A stretch of DNA of 13,949 nucleotides from Echinostoma caproni (GCA_900618425.1 UZAN01041196.1:2928-16876), one strand, 5' to 3'; shown: positions 1-9,509, counted from the stretch's first letter. Program-made: numbers and translations. Notes: generated by a model from the letters alone, not told the origin.

Positions 1-1157
1 ACATTCTTTTCACTCAAAATTCTGTTCACATTAGATGAATGAAGCACACTATTGACTTGACTTGACTGTTTCTAAAAGACAATCAATCACCAGTTGTAAT
101 CATTAGAACTAGACTTTTCTTCACGGATGAAAGAAATCTATGTTTCAAAATCGATGAGACAACAACGATGATGGCCATGATCTTTACACCGCAAATATTT
201 CCAATAAATAACAAAAACGTTTCACACTTTGGGATGAATTCCTAAAGTGATTTCAAACTCGCTTATCGTTCATACGGTTTACGTGTGAGCGTGTTCAACG
301 TCATGTCAAAAAGAATTGTGACGCACCGATTGAGGCTCAATAGTATCGAAATGACCGAGACCACAATCAGGAGGCGATCTCATAACGTATTTATTTAATT
401 ACAAACAAATATAATTCATAGCATAAAGATGTAAACCGGAAAGTTAAATGCGAGATTCATAAAATAAATAATCAATCTGATATGTGTCTTGATTTTCAAA
501 ATTTATTTAGCAATCGGAGTGCCACAATTTTTTATTTCATGAATTAAAAATTACATGGTGAACATAATATCCGTCATTGGTCATATCAACTGCTAAACTC
601 TTGGACAGTACAAAATGACTTAAATGTACCCCACTAGGGCTGAAGTGAACCGATCGAACTAATTGTGCAATTAATATATGACATGCTGCCATTCCAATCA
701 CTTCATCTCATTCAGTCAGTCCGGAGTCGAGACACCATATGTGCCCATGCAGAGCCTCGGGGTGAGGCCTAAAATTAAATTAGAGCTCTCAAGCAAATAC
801 GAGCAATCCCTGGGCAGACTGAAACCGCTTGTCGGGATTAGACGAGGAGGATAAGAGCGACAGAAAAAGAGCCACTGGTTTGAAAATCCCGCAGGTTTCT
901 TCTAAGCAAGCGGAAAATCCCTTGGATTCATGGATTCACGAAAGCAGACGATCATTTCATATTGGTGATTGCTCAGGCAAGAATGATTAAGAGAGTATGA
1001 AAGCGGTTGAATATAAAATCACAGTGTACTTACTACCTGGTTGTCACAGGTATAAAAGTTCCTCATAAACAGGGTGGTATAAAATGATGATCATCAAAAT
1101 TATGAAGGATAAATGTGTTCAATCATTCGGTGGGGCAGAGTTTCACAGTCTGTTTGC
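1..1157. other. Non-coding stretch, nothing recognised
   Basis: No open frame of useful length, tRNA, transposon protein motif or strong repeat is visible. There are short AT-rich tracts and small direct repeats only. Around 1026-1040 the minus strand reads as a plausible splice donor (CAG followed by GTAGTAAGT), but the upstream minus-strand sequence is open for only about 18 codons and has no convincing acceptor, so no exon is called. Confidence 0.5.
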
Positions 1158-1178
1158 GTGTGTGTGTGTGTGTGTGTG
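1158..1178. repeat. (GT)n microsatellite
   Basis: Uninterrupted alternating GT for 21 bases, followed 25-50 bases later by shorter TG and TATA tracts. It is an ordinary dinucleotide microsatellite of the kind common in fluke introns and intergenic DNA. Length is likely to vary between individuals. Confidence 0.95.
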
Positions 1179-2449
1179 AAAAATTTCAACAGTTAAACTG
1201 TAAAATGTGCCTGTGTGTGTATATGTTATCGTGACCTCGGGACACACATATATGCATCCGATACGTAACTTTTGTCAAAACCCTCAGTATGTCCACTACC
1301 ACCACATTATTCGCAGAACGCCGATGGCAGTGAGGGATAACCGTTGTACAAATTAACGTGTGGATTATGCTCGATATTGAAAATCCAAATGAAAATGTCC
1401 AGTAAAGCTTCCAATTCGTCGAACAAAACAGTTGGATAACACCAGATCCATGGATGGAGCGGATCTCACTGAAAAACTCGGACGTCGGGCTCATGATTAT
1501 TGCGGAAATTAGTTTGTCTTAGCCACGACGAATGAAAACCAAAACACAAAGACCTTGGTGACCAATGCAATTTTACTTCTCCTGTAAAAAGAAATGTAAT
1601 CAATTGTTGCTGGATTCTTGATGAAAACTATGGAGAGGCAAACATTTTCGGCTCCAGCCAAACACCGATCCGAAAACAGAACGATCTTGCGATAAAAATC
1701 TGCTTTTACAGTGATATGTGTGGTCAACGTTAATGAATAGACGGAGGAAATAGTCTACTAGGACGCACCGGAAGCTGTTCATTTAGTGAACTACCCATTA
1801 GTGCTGACAAACCACCACAGTTACAGTGTCCAAATCTTGCTCCGTAATTGGGTTGAGAAATGTTTTCTGCGACTATCATGTCCAATGGAATATGAATTGA
1901 ATTATGAATAACCGCGGGAAACAAACTGTACTGAGCACATCAAAACATGAGGAACAGAACAACTTCTGAAGATTGTTTACCTCCATATGATGCACCGGAT
2001 ACAGTTCAGCATTTGTCCAGCATTAATAAATTTGCCATGAAAGATCGAGTGTCACAAACCGCAGGAATCAAGTAGTGGTTGCTCCTGTGGATCTAGAATG
2101 ATCTCCGCATTGTTTAGGAGATTCTTCAATGGCTCTGAAGCAATTTGACGGGCTCAGACGTGTTTTCGAGCCATTTGAAACAGACCAATTTCTCCGTTCG
2201 CCATCCGTATACGGCTTGTCTGCACACCACGTAAACAAGCTAACTTTGGAATACATAGCCAAGTTTTGACAAAAAAACGTTCAGATGTTTAGCGGAAGCA
2301 GCAGCCAAAACAATAAAGAACTTTAATTCACGACCTAAGTCAAAATGTCGAGAATGCTGTCTCCCTACTCATCTTATTATGGGGGAATAAAAGAAAGCTT
2401 GATGTTCTTATAGTACGTACTTCGTTAATTTAACCCCGAGTTTAGTACT
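1179..2449. other. Non-coding stretch, nothing recognised
   Basis: Several minus-strand open frames of 60-102 codons occur here. None shows a domain motif, plausible splice signals or a protein-like composition; they are rich in Cys, His, Ile and Phe, as expected of random AT-rich frames. No inverted repeats or RNA genes were found by eye. Confidence 0.5.
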
Positions 2450-2481
2450 GTGTTGACATTTCCTGTAAATGATCACCTCAG

Positions 2482-2659
2482 GAGTTATCACTTTGAGCTG
2501 CTGGTCGACAATGGTCATCTGGAGTGTTGTCTTTACTCTTTCGGCATCACAGTATGTAGTGATACATCGAAGTCTCTTTCATCTCGATTTGTCTGTTCTC
2601 CAAACATCGATTCGTTAAAGTTGTGGCTAGATGAAACATTAAAACACTCACGAGGAAAG
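2482..2659 (+). CDS. Candidate internal exon, product unknown
   Basis: A weakly supported internal exon. Upstream is a tract of mixed pyrimidines ending in CACCTCAG, a fair acceptor. Downstream is GGAAAG followed by GTGAAT, a near-consensus donor. Between them one frame stays open, with one leading base that completes a codon and then 59 codons ending in phase 0. The predicted peptide begins SYHFELLVDNGHLECCLYSF, has mixed charge and hydrophobicity like a globular protein, and contains WLDETLK near its end. I do not recognise the family. The frame stays open into both flanks, so openness alone is weak evidence; the paired splice signals are the main support. No companion exon is visible in the window, which would be normal for a fluke gene with multi-kilobase introns. 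It could equally be chance. Confidence 0.3.
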
Positions 2660-2719
2660 GTGAATATTGACTATTCTGTTTGTACTACTATCCGAACCCG
2701 GTGTTTGAAGATCATATAG

Positions 2720-4260
2720 GATTCAACAGGCGTCAACTTTGTTGTTTACCTACCGTACACATGTGAACTTGAATTACGCCAATATAAGCGGGATAAAGAA
2801 AGTATCTATGTTTTAGAAAAAATATCAATAAAGTCACTTTCTAACTCACCGATTTCACTGACACAAACTTTTATGTTAGAGCAAGACCAACAAAATTTAT
2901 ATGCACAAAAGTTTCTTTGAAAATGATGCAATTGAAAAAATACCCTGTAGATTTATTGCCAAAAGGTCTTTTTATACAGGCATTCTCACTGCGCTCAGCG
3001 CACGCAATCGATTGGGGATGACAAAAGCCAATTGACATTATGTCATCTATATACCTTGTGTAACAAATCTGACTGATAGACATATTTGATACGTATCCAA
3101 TACATGCATCACGACGACCTGCACGTGTTCGACTGTGTCGTTTAGCGAAACGGTAAAACCGGTCGATTTGAGAAACGTACCATGCACAGTTGGTGCACAA
3201 CGGGGTCAGATTGATCGATAGTCAGACAACCGGTGCAACAAAAAGACGAATAATTGAACTTCAAACAAATCTCTCGCTGATTATAAAACACTCACATTAG
3301 TAGTGTTTGTCTCGCCCCAGAAAACTCGATAGATGATGATGATGATGTGTGCAGTAAATTATTGGTTGATCGAACACAGTTATTTTATGTTTTACACTCA
3401 ATTGAGTGGGTTATCATTTTATATTTGAGGTCGTCTATGCACAAAAGAACGAGGGTACAGGGTTGAGAAAAATTAAATTTTTGAAAATAAATTTTAATTT
3501 ATCTGAACAGTGACCTAGACAAACCCGACCGAGAACTTTATATCTGTATAACAGATGATCTGACAACGCAGTGGTAGTGACTATGAGGCCCGGAAAAGCA
3601 GGGATGTATTTACAGTGTGAAAAATGACACGAATTGGGTATTGGTAGAACGTATACTATTTCCAAATTTCTTGTTGTTTTTGTCTACAGATACGCAGATA
3701 CAGTGATCCCACCGTCGCATAGTGATTTTCGTTCAGCGAAGAAAGTAAGTTATCCAAAAACAACGTTCCCTAGTACTGTATGAAACACGCTGCGGAAATC
3801 CAGGTTTAACCTGACAGTGTCATTCATACACTAATGTGCCGTGAATGCTTACTTGGGGTACTGTGGTATATTCATATAGCGAATGCAAATACGGGATTCA
3901 GATAACGATAATGTCGATCGCTGATCACTGTTGGCTCAATGAAGTGACATATCTGGGGTGAGGGAGCACCGGCAGTGTCATTCAGACCGGGTAAACCACA
4001 TTGTTAGTGTTTTTTCTGTACATGTCATGTGGGCGTCCGTAGACATCAACCGATTCATTCGTGCACAACCATAGGCAGTCCTAATGTGATGCACATATCG
4101 ATTTGTTTTGAGGTCAGGTGTTCTCTGTCCACCTATCCGGATAAAAAAAACCCGGACATGAAGACACTTTGAAAAGTTGCAACAGAATTGCAGTTGAGAT
4201 CTGATCAGTTTTGTTTCGCCCGAATAAAGAGAGTCGGAAGAGTGATGAAGTAATTAATTA
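2720..4260. other. Non-coding stretch with one GAT microsatellite
   Basis: No gene is recognised. Minus-strand open frames at 2871-3200 and 3435-3665 lack supporting motifs. The only structured element is the GAT run at 3332-3346. No long inverted or direct repeats were seen by eye before the tandem repeat that starts at 4261. Confidence 0.5.
3332..3346. repeat. (GAT)5 microsatellite
   Basis: Five perfect GAT units with no coding context. A similar TGA/GAT run recurs at 8152-8170. Confidence 0.9.
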
Positions 4261-4607
4261 TTCCTCCAATTAAAACAATTATTGGAACAAAATAATACGT
4301 TTTATAATTTCTGTAGTCCAGGTTAATATTTCTCTGCACGCTTGACTGTTCATAATTTAGACACGGAGTTTGAAACAACTGTTTGAAGAAATTTTGTAAA
4401 AGAGTCCGATTTTAAAATGTCGCGGATCTGATAATTGTCAACGCAAGTTTTTTTATCTCAATTTATGCGAAGCAAACTCCTCCGGTTACTTTCCTTCATC
4501 GTAAAACATGCCTTGTACAACCGCGCATGAACAATACCGTTTTCTAGCAAGCACAGACCGTTTTAGAAATGTTTAACTGTAGTTTTACCCCACGAAGTTA
4601 GCTGAGG
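4261..4607 (+). repeat. 347-bp tandem repeat, unit 1
   Basis: This unit begins TTCCTCC and is followed directly by a second, diverged unit beginning TTCCTC at 4608. The shared CGTTTTA block occurs at 4298 and 4645, giving a period of 347 bp. Landmarks in order are CGTTTTATA, TTGACTGTTC, TTTGAAGAAATTT, CGCGGATCTG, TTTATCTCAATTTA, TACTTTCCTTCATC, CGCGCATGAAC, ACCGTTTTCTAGCA and TGTAGTTTTAC. All recur in the same order in unit 2 with small changes. No protein is encoded. It serves as the uninterrupted reference for reading the insertions in unit 2. Whether it is a satellite, or two tandem copies of a dispersed element, cannot be decided from two units. Confidence 0.85.
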
Positions 4608-4693
4608 TTCCTCAAAAATACAATAATTATCGGGAAAACTAATTCGTTTTATACTTTTCCTAATTCTGATTAATATCTGTCGACACGGTTGAC

Positions 4694-4701
4694 TGTTCCT
4701 A
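4694..4701. repeat. Left 8-bp target site duplication
   Basis: TGTTCCTA lies immediately left of the inverted-repeat element and is repeated exactly at 5281-5288. Unit 1 of the tandem repeat has a single equivalent site (TGTTCATAATTTA), as expected if one target was duplicated on insertion. Confidence 0.85.
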
Positions 4702-5280
4702 GTTTCAAAAAAAAACAGCGTGACGAATAACCTCGTTTTTAGAGATTCCTATTCATGCCAATACATCTCAATATATATCACTATTTGGGATTAAAATTTT
4801 ATTGGGAAAATAAAATTATGTCACGCACCAGTGCAGTGGTTTCACACTTAGCCGAAAAAAATCGCACTGTGGACATGCGCGAGGCTTTCCGACCTCTGTA
4901 TAAACTTCTTTGGCAATTATCGAGGCAAGTTCGCTGTCGAATGCTGGCTGCGGCAGACGCGGTGGGCATTCGTCTGCACAACCGCCCTCTGTGTGTGCCC
5001 AAAAACAATTTGTGCAAGCCGTAAAGCTTCCCTGGTTCACCCCACACAACGTGTCACAAGGAATCTCGATGATCGGATGAGTGGACAAACAAATATGTGA
5101 TCGTGGTGATCCCGATTTCCGGTCTCAGGATGAAATGGTTTCTAATATTCTGTGATTTCATTTTACTTTATTTACCCAAGACAATTTTAATCCCAAATAT
5201 TGATACATATTGAGATTTGTTGGCATAAACACGAATCTCTGAAAACAGGCTTGTTCGCCACTCTTTTGTTTTGTTTGAAA
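4702..5280. mobile_element. Non-autonomous DNA transposon with long TIRs
   Basis: A 579-bp element lies between two perfect copies of TGTTCCTA. Its ends are inverted repeats of roughly 110-125 bp (about 4702-4825 and about 5155-5280), about three-quarters identical by eye. Matching landmarks are TTTCAAA at the tips, then GACGAATAACC against GGCGAACAAGCC, AGAGATTC, ATGCCAA, ATCTCAATAT and ATTTGGGATTAAAAT. No transposase is encoded, so mobility would need a helper in trans. The 8-bp duplication (9 bp with one mismatch) fits hAT-, Merlin- or Mutator-type transposases; the long TIRs lean towards Mutator-like, but the tips do not match a family I can name. The interior, 4864-5058, is GC-richer than the arms and carries a receptor-like cysteine-rich frame on the minus strand, which suggests captured host sequence. 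Confidence 0.85.
4864..5058 (-). pseudogene. EGF-receptor domain IV-like exon fragment
   Basis: Inside the inverted-repeat element one minus-strand frame stays open from an ATG at 5088 to 4816. The peptide has eight cysteines, from codon 5056-5058 to codon 4864-4866, spaced C-x3-C-x9-C-x2-C-x8-C-x3-C-x30-C-x2-C. The central part reads CTNCFWAHTEGGCADECPP, and the last pair lies in VYTEVGKPRACPQC. In EGFR/HER2-family receptors, the juxtamembrane cysteine-rich domain IV has the same C-x2-C-x8-C-x3-CP order followed by a Tyr/Trp-rich stretch and C-x2-C. The next cysteine expected in the family is absent, and the frame then runs into TIR sequence, as if an exon had been cut there. The role in a parent gene would be ligand-dependent signalling at the cell surface; this fragment alone would do nothing. 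The family call rests on spacing, not on an alignment score. A chance cysteine-rich frame is the alternative. Confidence 0.45.
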
Positions 5281-5288
5281 TGTTCCTA
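5281..5288. repeat. Right 8-bp target site duplication
   Basis: An exact second copy of TGTTCCTA, followed by ATTTATCC, which resumes the tandem-repeat unit where unit 1 has the equivalent ATTTAGAC. It marks the right boundary of the inverted-repeat element. Confidence 0.85.
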
Positions 5289-5506
5289 ATTTATCCACCG
5301 CGGAGTCTGAAAAAATTGTTTGAAGAAATTTCGTGAATGAGTTCGATTTTAAAAATCGCGGATCTGGTGATTATCAATAGAACTTTTTATCTCAATTTAC
5401 GCGAAGAAAACGTCTCCAGTATTCAGTGGTTACTTTCCTTCATCCAGAAACATGTCTTATACAATCGCGCATGAACTATACCGTTTTCTAGCAGGCAAAG
5501 ACCTTT

Positions 5507-5709
5507 TTAGAGATGGTTTATTGTAGTATTGTGAATTTTGTAATGTTAATAACACAGAGATGTCGGTAGAGAATTAAATTCTTCGACTTTTCGGTTACTG
5601 TAGATAAGCTTTCTCAATATCCACAATAAAACAACAAATGGCGCATCAATTTTTCAATAAACCTCTAACATCATTTGGTATTGATGTGTTAAAAATGTTT
5701 TATTGTAGT
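5507..5709. mobile_element. 161-171-bp insertion with target duplication
   Basis: TTTATTGTAGT occurs exactly at 5517-5527 and 5699-5709. The match extends left to 21 bases (5507-5527 and 5689-5709) with 18 identities. Unit 1 of the tandem repeat has this site once, so the sequence between the copies was inserted. A duplication of 11-21 bp fits target-primed retrotransposition (SINE or LINE type) better than most DNA transposons. No TIR, poly-A, pol III box or coding frame is recognised in the insert, so its class is unknown. The central AGAATTAAATTCT is a short palindrome. Confidence 0.6.
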
Positions 5710-5718
5710 TTTACTCCA

Positions 5719-6055
5719 CTTTCGTGCACACCTTGAATTACCAATGCGATTATAGGCAACCCTCGTCATCCAAGGCATCCTGATCTTGTTGTTTTCCACC
5801 TTCCACACTCTCCGCCTTTCGGTATGAACTCTCTCCAAGTTAACATGAATAAGAATTCTTTTGTACTCTTCTTTGCTTGACTCCTAGCCAATAGACACAA
5901 GTCTTTAATGGATTACATAAGATATTTTACACTAAACAAACTCCAATAAAATTCTTGTTAGATGAAATTTTCTGTTTTATTCGGTTTGATGAGCAGTGTA
6001 GATGTCAAACGGAAATGTAAGTAAATAGGCTTACGCAAGTCATACGAATACAAAT
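5719..6055 (+). mobile_element. 5'-truncated CR1/Jockey-type LINE, 3' end
   Basis: Translated in the frame of 5757, this segment gives NPRHPRHPDL, then NKNSFVLFFA, a TGA at 5878-5880 and LLANRHK. It lines up with the C-terminal end of the longer LINE at 12720-12914 (DDPLRPLHPDL, YENSPVLYLARLL). Nucleotide similarity continues into the 3' UTR: GAAATGTAAG, a stem-loop at 6017-6034, CGCAAGTCATACGAATACAA. The in-frame TGA replaces the CGA Arg codon of the other copy, a CpG-to-TG change. Only the last roughly 65 codons and the 3' UTR are present, which is the usual product of abortive reverse transcription. Its left end abuts the interrupted tandem-repeat unit. It cannot encode a functional protein. 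Confidence 0.8.
6017..6034 (+). other. LINE 3' UTR stem-loop, copy A
   Basis: GTAAGT, loop AAATAG, GCTTAC. This gives a six-pair stem closed by a U-G wobble. The same hairpin with a C-G closing pair occurs in the other LINE copy at 13007-13024. Stem-loops in the 3' UTR of CR1-type LINEs are known or proposed recognition sites for their reverse transcriptase; that role here is inferred. Confidence 0.65.
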
Positions 6056-8151
6056 GGACACTGCCAAACCTCTGCACTATTCGAAACGCCTGCCAGAAAA
6101 CCAGTCCGATCGAGCAGCAAGAAACGGAACTAGCTTAATTTTCTTATTGGCAACAATCAAAACAATGCATTATCTGAGATAATGAGTTGGATTGACGTGT
6201 AATTCAGACAGTTAGAAAAGAAATATAAGAAAAATATTCACACTGAAAATGTCAATGACTTATTCTTTGTACCCCACTGTAATTGATTGTCTATATGGCA
6301 TTTATTCTAAATATAAACCAACAGAGGAGAATCTATGACTCTTCTAGAGTTCTATATCGACATTTGGTAATTAGCCGAGACCACACTCGTAGTGATGGAG
6401 ACAGAGAGATTCAGTTCGCAAATTTGGATACACAGGCATAGACAACGAGAGAACAATAGACAGGGAGGGAAAACGGTTCAAGAATCGGATAACACTCATC
6501 CATTACCTCAACCTCAACCAGTCGAACAGTTAGTGCCTATGATGCCAGTCGTGAACACGGTATAATGCGGTGTTTACATTGCCCGAGACTGTCGATTGAC
6601 TCGCAGGGAGCATTCTATTCTAGTTGACGGTCCAGTTTTAATTCGGAGGATATTGTCTTACAATAATCACTCCAAATATATACTAGCAGATAACAAAGCT
6701 GTTTGTTCATGAAACAAAGTAAAAGACAAACAAACAGTTTTGGTCTATGCACAGAAAACGATCAGCACACGGGCGTGGACACAAGTAGACATACGTCACA
6801 GAACAGCTATCAGATTCGATTAATTGACAAGTGATAACCACTCAATGTTTGCTTTATCGATTTACGCTCATCGACCTGTTTCATTACAGATATCTTTGTG
6901 TTTGCTCATTTTGTAAATTCTTTGCAAAGACTAGAATTTCGTCCATGATTGAGTCGATTCGTTTAATCCCAATTTTGGAAATAAACGTTATTTTTTTCTT
7001 CATAGTCGAAAATTTCTTCGTATGTTATCTAACAGATTCACATAATTGGGAAACGTCTGCTGTCAGCAAGCCCCTTTTTAGTACGCAAACTGGCACAATG
7101 CTCTTACTCACCACTTCATTATGAATACACTTCTTTTGGGATTTCATCTGTGGGTATGAACAATAAATAGTTGGCACTCATTCATGCTAAGCATAGGCCC
7201 TTTATACTGGGAACTGATTATTCTACGTTCGTGATATACATTTGTTTAATTCGCACACCGCACAGCGGTGCATAGTGAAGCAACTAGCTGCGCACCATAG
7301 TCACTATGACGGAATGTGTGATTATGGTGTCAAGTTGCCCAATTAGTGATCATGAAAACTATTCGCAATGCCGGCAGGCGAGGCACGATACTGAGAAGAC
7401 GGATGCTGACCCCGTTTCCTAATATACTCTTGGTTGAGAATTAGACCGCAAACTATGAGTGACAAGTGATGAAGCTTAAAGAAGTGTAACTGGCCAGGGA
7501 ACTCGGACTGCTCCGATATCGATTATGAATGGATGTAAGGGTTGCGTGGTCGATATTTACTAGTGGAATAACGCGAAACTTTCGAACTGATTCACGTCAA
7601 AGTCTGGTTGATTTTCAGTCACAAAACCATACCAGTAAGGATACGTTAACACATCAAGTTCATTGGTACTCACTTCATCGACTTTTAAACTTCCCACGAC
7701 TCATGTATGGATGGTTGTCTCGCTTTCTCAAGTGTTTTTTGTCCGGAATCACCTTCGTCTTTCAAGTGAACGATGAGCCTCGGAGGAGGAAGATCATTGG
7801 ACAACGAAACTGTTGGTGTCATACGATCGTGACATGCCTCAGTCGAACGGAGCACATGTGACCGGACACGTGGACTAGGTTTGAACTTTCCTGTTCTGTT
7901 AGACGAATGTCAGTAAACACGTGCACAGTTAGATTGGGGTCAAAGTTGCGTGTGTGCCTGTATGTGTTGACGCGGGTGCCTGTTGTACAAGTCTGGATGT
8001 CACGTGTCAATAAGGTCAGGGTGACATGTGTTCAGGCACTTTCCGAGCTGGGCACAAACTGTCCAGTTCACGAATCCAGCTGATAGGCGAGAGGGGCATG
8101 CATGAAAATGGCAATCTTATCCAACACGTCGTGTAGACTGATTCATGTGAC
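6056..8151. other. Non-coding stretch, nothing recognised
   Basis: Plus-strand open frames at 6831-7124 and 7529-7861 have no motif, no convincing splice pairs and random-looking composition. Two short inverted repeats are visible (6699-6737 and 7271-7308) but are within chance expectation. No transposon ends, RNA genes or promoter could be supported. Confidence 0.5.
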
Positions 8152-8170
8152 TGATGATGATGATGATGAT
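8152..8170. repeat. (TGA)6 microsatellite
   Basis: Six perfect TGA units plus one base, following ATTCATGTGAC. No coding context. Confidence 0.9.
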
Positions 8171-8614
8171 TCCGGTGACGTGCACAAAAATATCAATTCA
8201 CATGGAAATTTGACTTCCTGGTTGTGCACGTTGTTGCTATGATGTCACGGTTTGGATTCAATCATTTTCACTGTTCGTGCAAACACATGCTTACACAAAT
8301 GCACAACTACACGAACAGCACAGCACACGGGCCTCGATTAAAAGCGTGCGAGTTGGCGTTCAGTTCAGCACGGAACAGGCAAACGGTCAGTAGCAACAGC
8401 AGGAGCAACAGCATCACACACAAACACAGAATGTGGGACCGGCACATGGACCTCCTTCGTACTCGCTCGTTTGCTCGGTTGCTCTTTGGTCGAACAGAGA
8501 CCGTATCGGTTAGAATTTAAAGTCGCTCGGTCTGATTGGTGGACTGTAGGACGGGACACACTAGGGACGCATACCAGCTCGCATGCAAATCACAACAGTG
8601 ACATGTAACCACTG
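8171..8614. other. GC-richer non-coding stretch
   Basis: Sequence from about 8330 is richer in G+C and CpG than the surroundings and holds loose AGCAACAGC-type repeats at about 8390-8412. Overlapping open frames on both strands here look like shadows of this composition. It may be the edge of a promoter or 5' exon of an unseen gene, but no TATA box, initiator or splice site can be defended. Confidence 0.35.
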
Positions 8615-8650
8615 TATATATATATGTGTGTGTGTGTGCGCGCGCGCGCG
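8615..8650. repeat. Compound (TA)n(TG)n(CG)n tract
   Basis: About 36 bases of strictly alternating purine and pyrimidine pass from TA to TG to CG repeats. It is followed by CGCTCG AA CGAGCG, an inverted repeat at 8653-8666. Alternating CG/TG tracts of this length can adopt left-handed Z-DNA under negative supercoiling, and the TA part can unwind; that is inference. The CG run is unusual for a genome that shows CpG decay in its transposons. Confidence 0.9.
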
Positions 8651-8871
8651 AGCGCTCGAACGAGCGAGCGGGAGACCACTGGGCAACAAGTGTCAGCCCG
8701 AAACGCGCGCGTCGAACGAACATCAAAGTGGCCTGGAGACGACAAAACAACACACGGCGTGAATAATAATAATCTCGTAACCCGAAACTGTGCATATCAC
8801 CCAGACCCCCAGTCTGGTTCTCGAGGAAAGAGCCAGCGGTCTGTTGGGACAGCAGTTGCAGTTGCAGTAGT

Positions 8872-8898
8872 AGCAGCAGCAGCAGCAGCAGCAGCAAA
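8872..8898. repeat. (AGC)9 trinucleotide repeat
   Basis: Nine perfect AGC units, preceded by looser GTTGCAGTTGCAGTAGT. Frames across it read poly-Ala, poly-Ser or poly-Gln on the plus strand and poly-Leu on the minus strand. All belong to frames without other protein-like sequence, so it is called a microsatellite rather than coding. Confidence 0.9.
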
Positions 8899-9509
8899 GG
8901 TCATCGTTTATGCATTTTGATGTGTGTGTGATGTTCGGGTTCGCTGGAAAAAATTATATACACTTCTCCAGGGCTGGTTTCGTGTTGTTCCTATAAACAA
9001 ACAATTGTCCTCAAAGTGGAACACAGAGTACCGGGGAGCAAAACACAAAAAAAATGACACTGTAAAACAAAACAAAACGAGAGTGTTACTTCTGAAACAG
9101 ATAAACTACCCGGGGCAAACAGCCTCTTTAGTTGGTCTTGCATTGTCAAACAAGATATCGGATAGACGAGTGATCCGATTGCATTGCTACATGCTGGAGA
9201 GTTCGACGGTTCCGATTTTTCACTAAAAAAGGTAACAAAGATTGGTAAATTGGGACAGGTGACTCAAATCAATTTTATGCACACGCCATTATGGTGCCTT
9301 CCTTTGACGCACACTTTCTGTCTTTCTCGCTCGCGAATCAGGACCGAATTCGCAACACAGAGTCAATGACTGCTCGAAACTAATCTAGAATAATGCATTA
9401 AAATCAATTTTGACGGATGAGGCTAGTTCCTCGTGAATGGTGTTTACATGTTACGTGTTCGGTGAATTCATTCCCAATCCTGTGTATTTTATGTTACATT
9501 TCACATACG
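8899..9509. other. Non-coding stretch, nothing recognised
   Basis: Short plus-strand open frames at 8924-9226 and 9184-9369 lack motifs. The sequence is AT-rich with A-runs such as AAAACAAAACAAAAC near 9063. No element boundary is visible until the SINE region near 9510. Confidence 0.5.

Larger units (their letters stand above)
4608..5718 (+). repeat. 347-bp tandem repeat, unit 2, split by insertions
   Basis: This is the second unit, present in pieces: 4608-4701, then 5289-5527, then 5710-about 5718. The pieces are in the same order and orientation as unit 1 and together nearly equal its matching length. The first gap is the inverted-repeat element at 4702-5280 plus its duplicated target. 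The second gap is the insertion at 5528-5698. The unit ends where LINE 3' sequence begins at about 5719, at the point equivalent to about 4594 in unit 1. Comparison with unit 1 gives a pre-insertion reference for each junction. Confidence 0.8.

Noticed and set aside
3036..3056. RYIDDIM on the minus strand, resembling the reverse transcriptase YxDD motif
   Set aside because: The surrounding frame (2871-3200) has none of the other reverse transcriptase motifs upstream or downstream, and its composition looks random, so it is taken as chance.
4755..5024. Plus-strand 89-codon frame inside the TIR element
   Set aside because: It starts within the TIR and shows no motif; the opposite strand has the ordered cysteine pattern, so this frame is treated as its shadow.
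6699..6737. Inverted repeat CTGTTTGTT / AACAAACAG with a 21-base loop
   Set aside because: A low-complexity CAAA-type sequence with a long loop; expected by chance in a window of this size.
7271..7308. Inverted repeat CATAGTGA / TCACTATG, with nearby GGTGC and GCACC
   Set aside because: Eight-base arms with a 22-base loop and no context such as a terminator or TIR; not beyond chance.
8517..8920. Opposed open frames of about 100-126 codons on both strands, with poly-Leu and poly-Ala runs
   Set aside because: They are produced by the microsatellites and by GC-rich composition; there is no domain, no splice support, and both strands are open at once.
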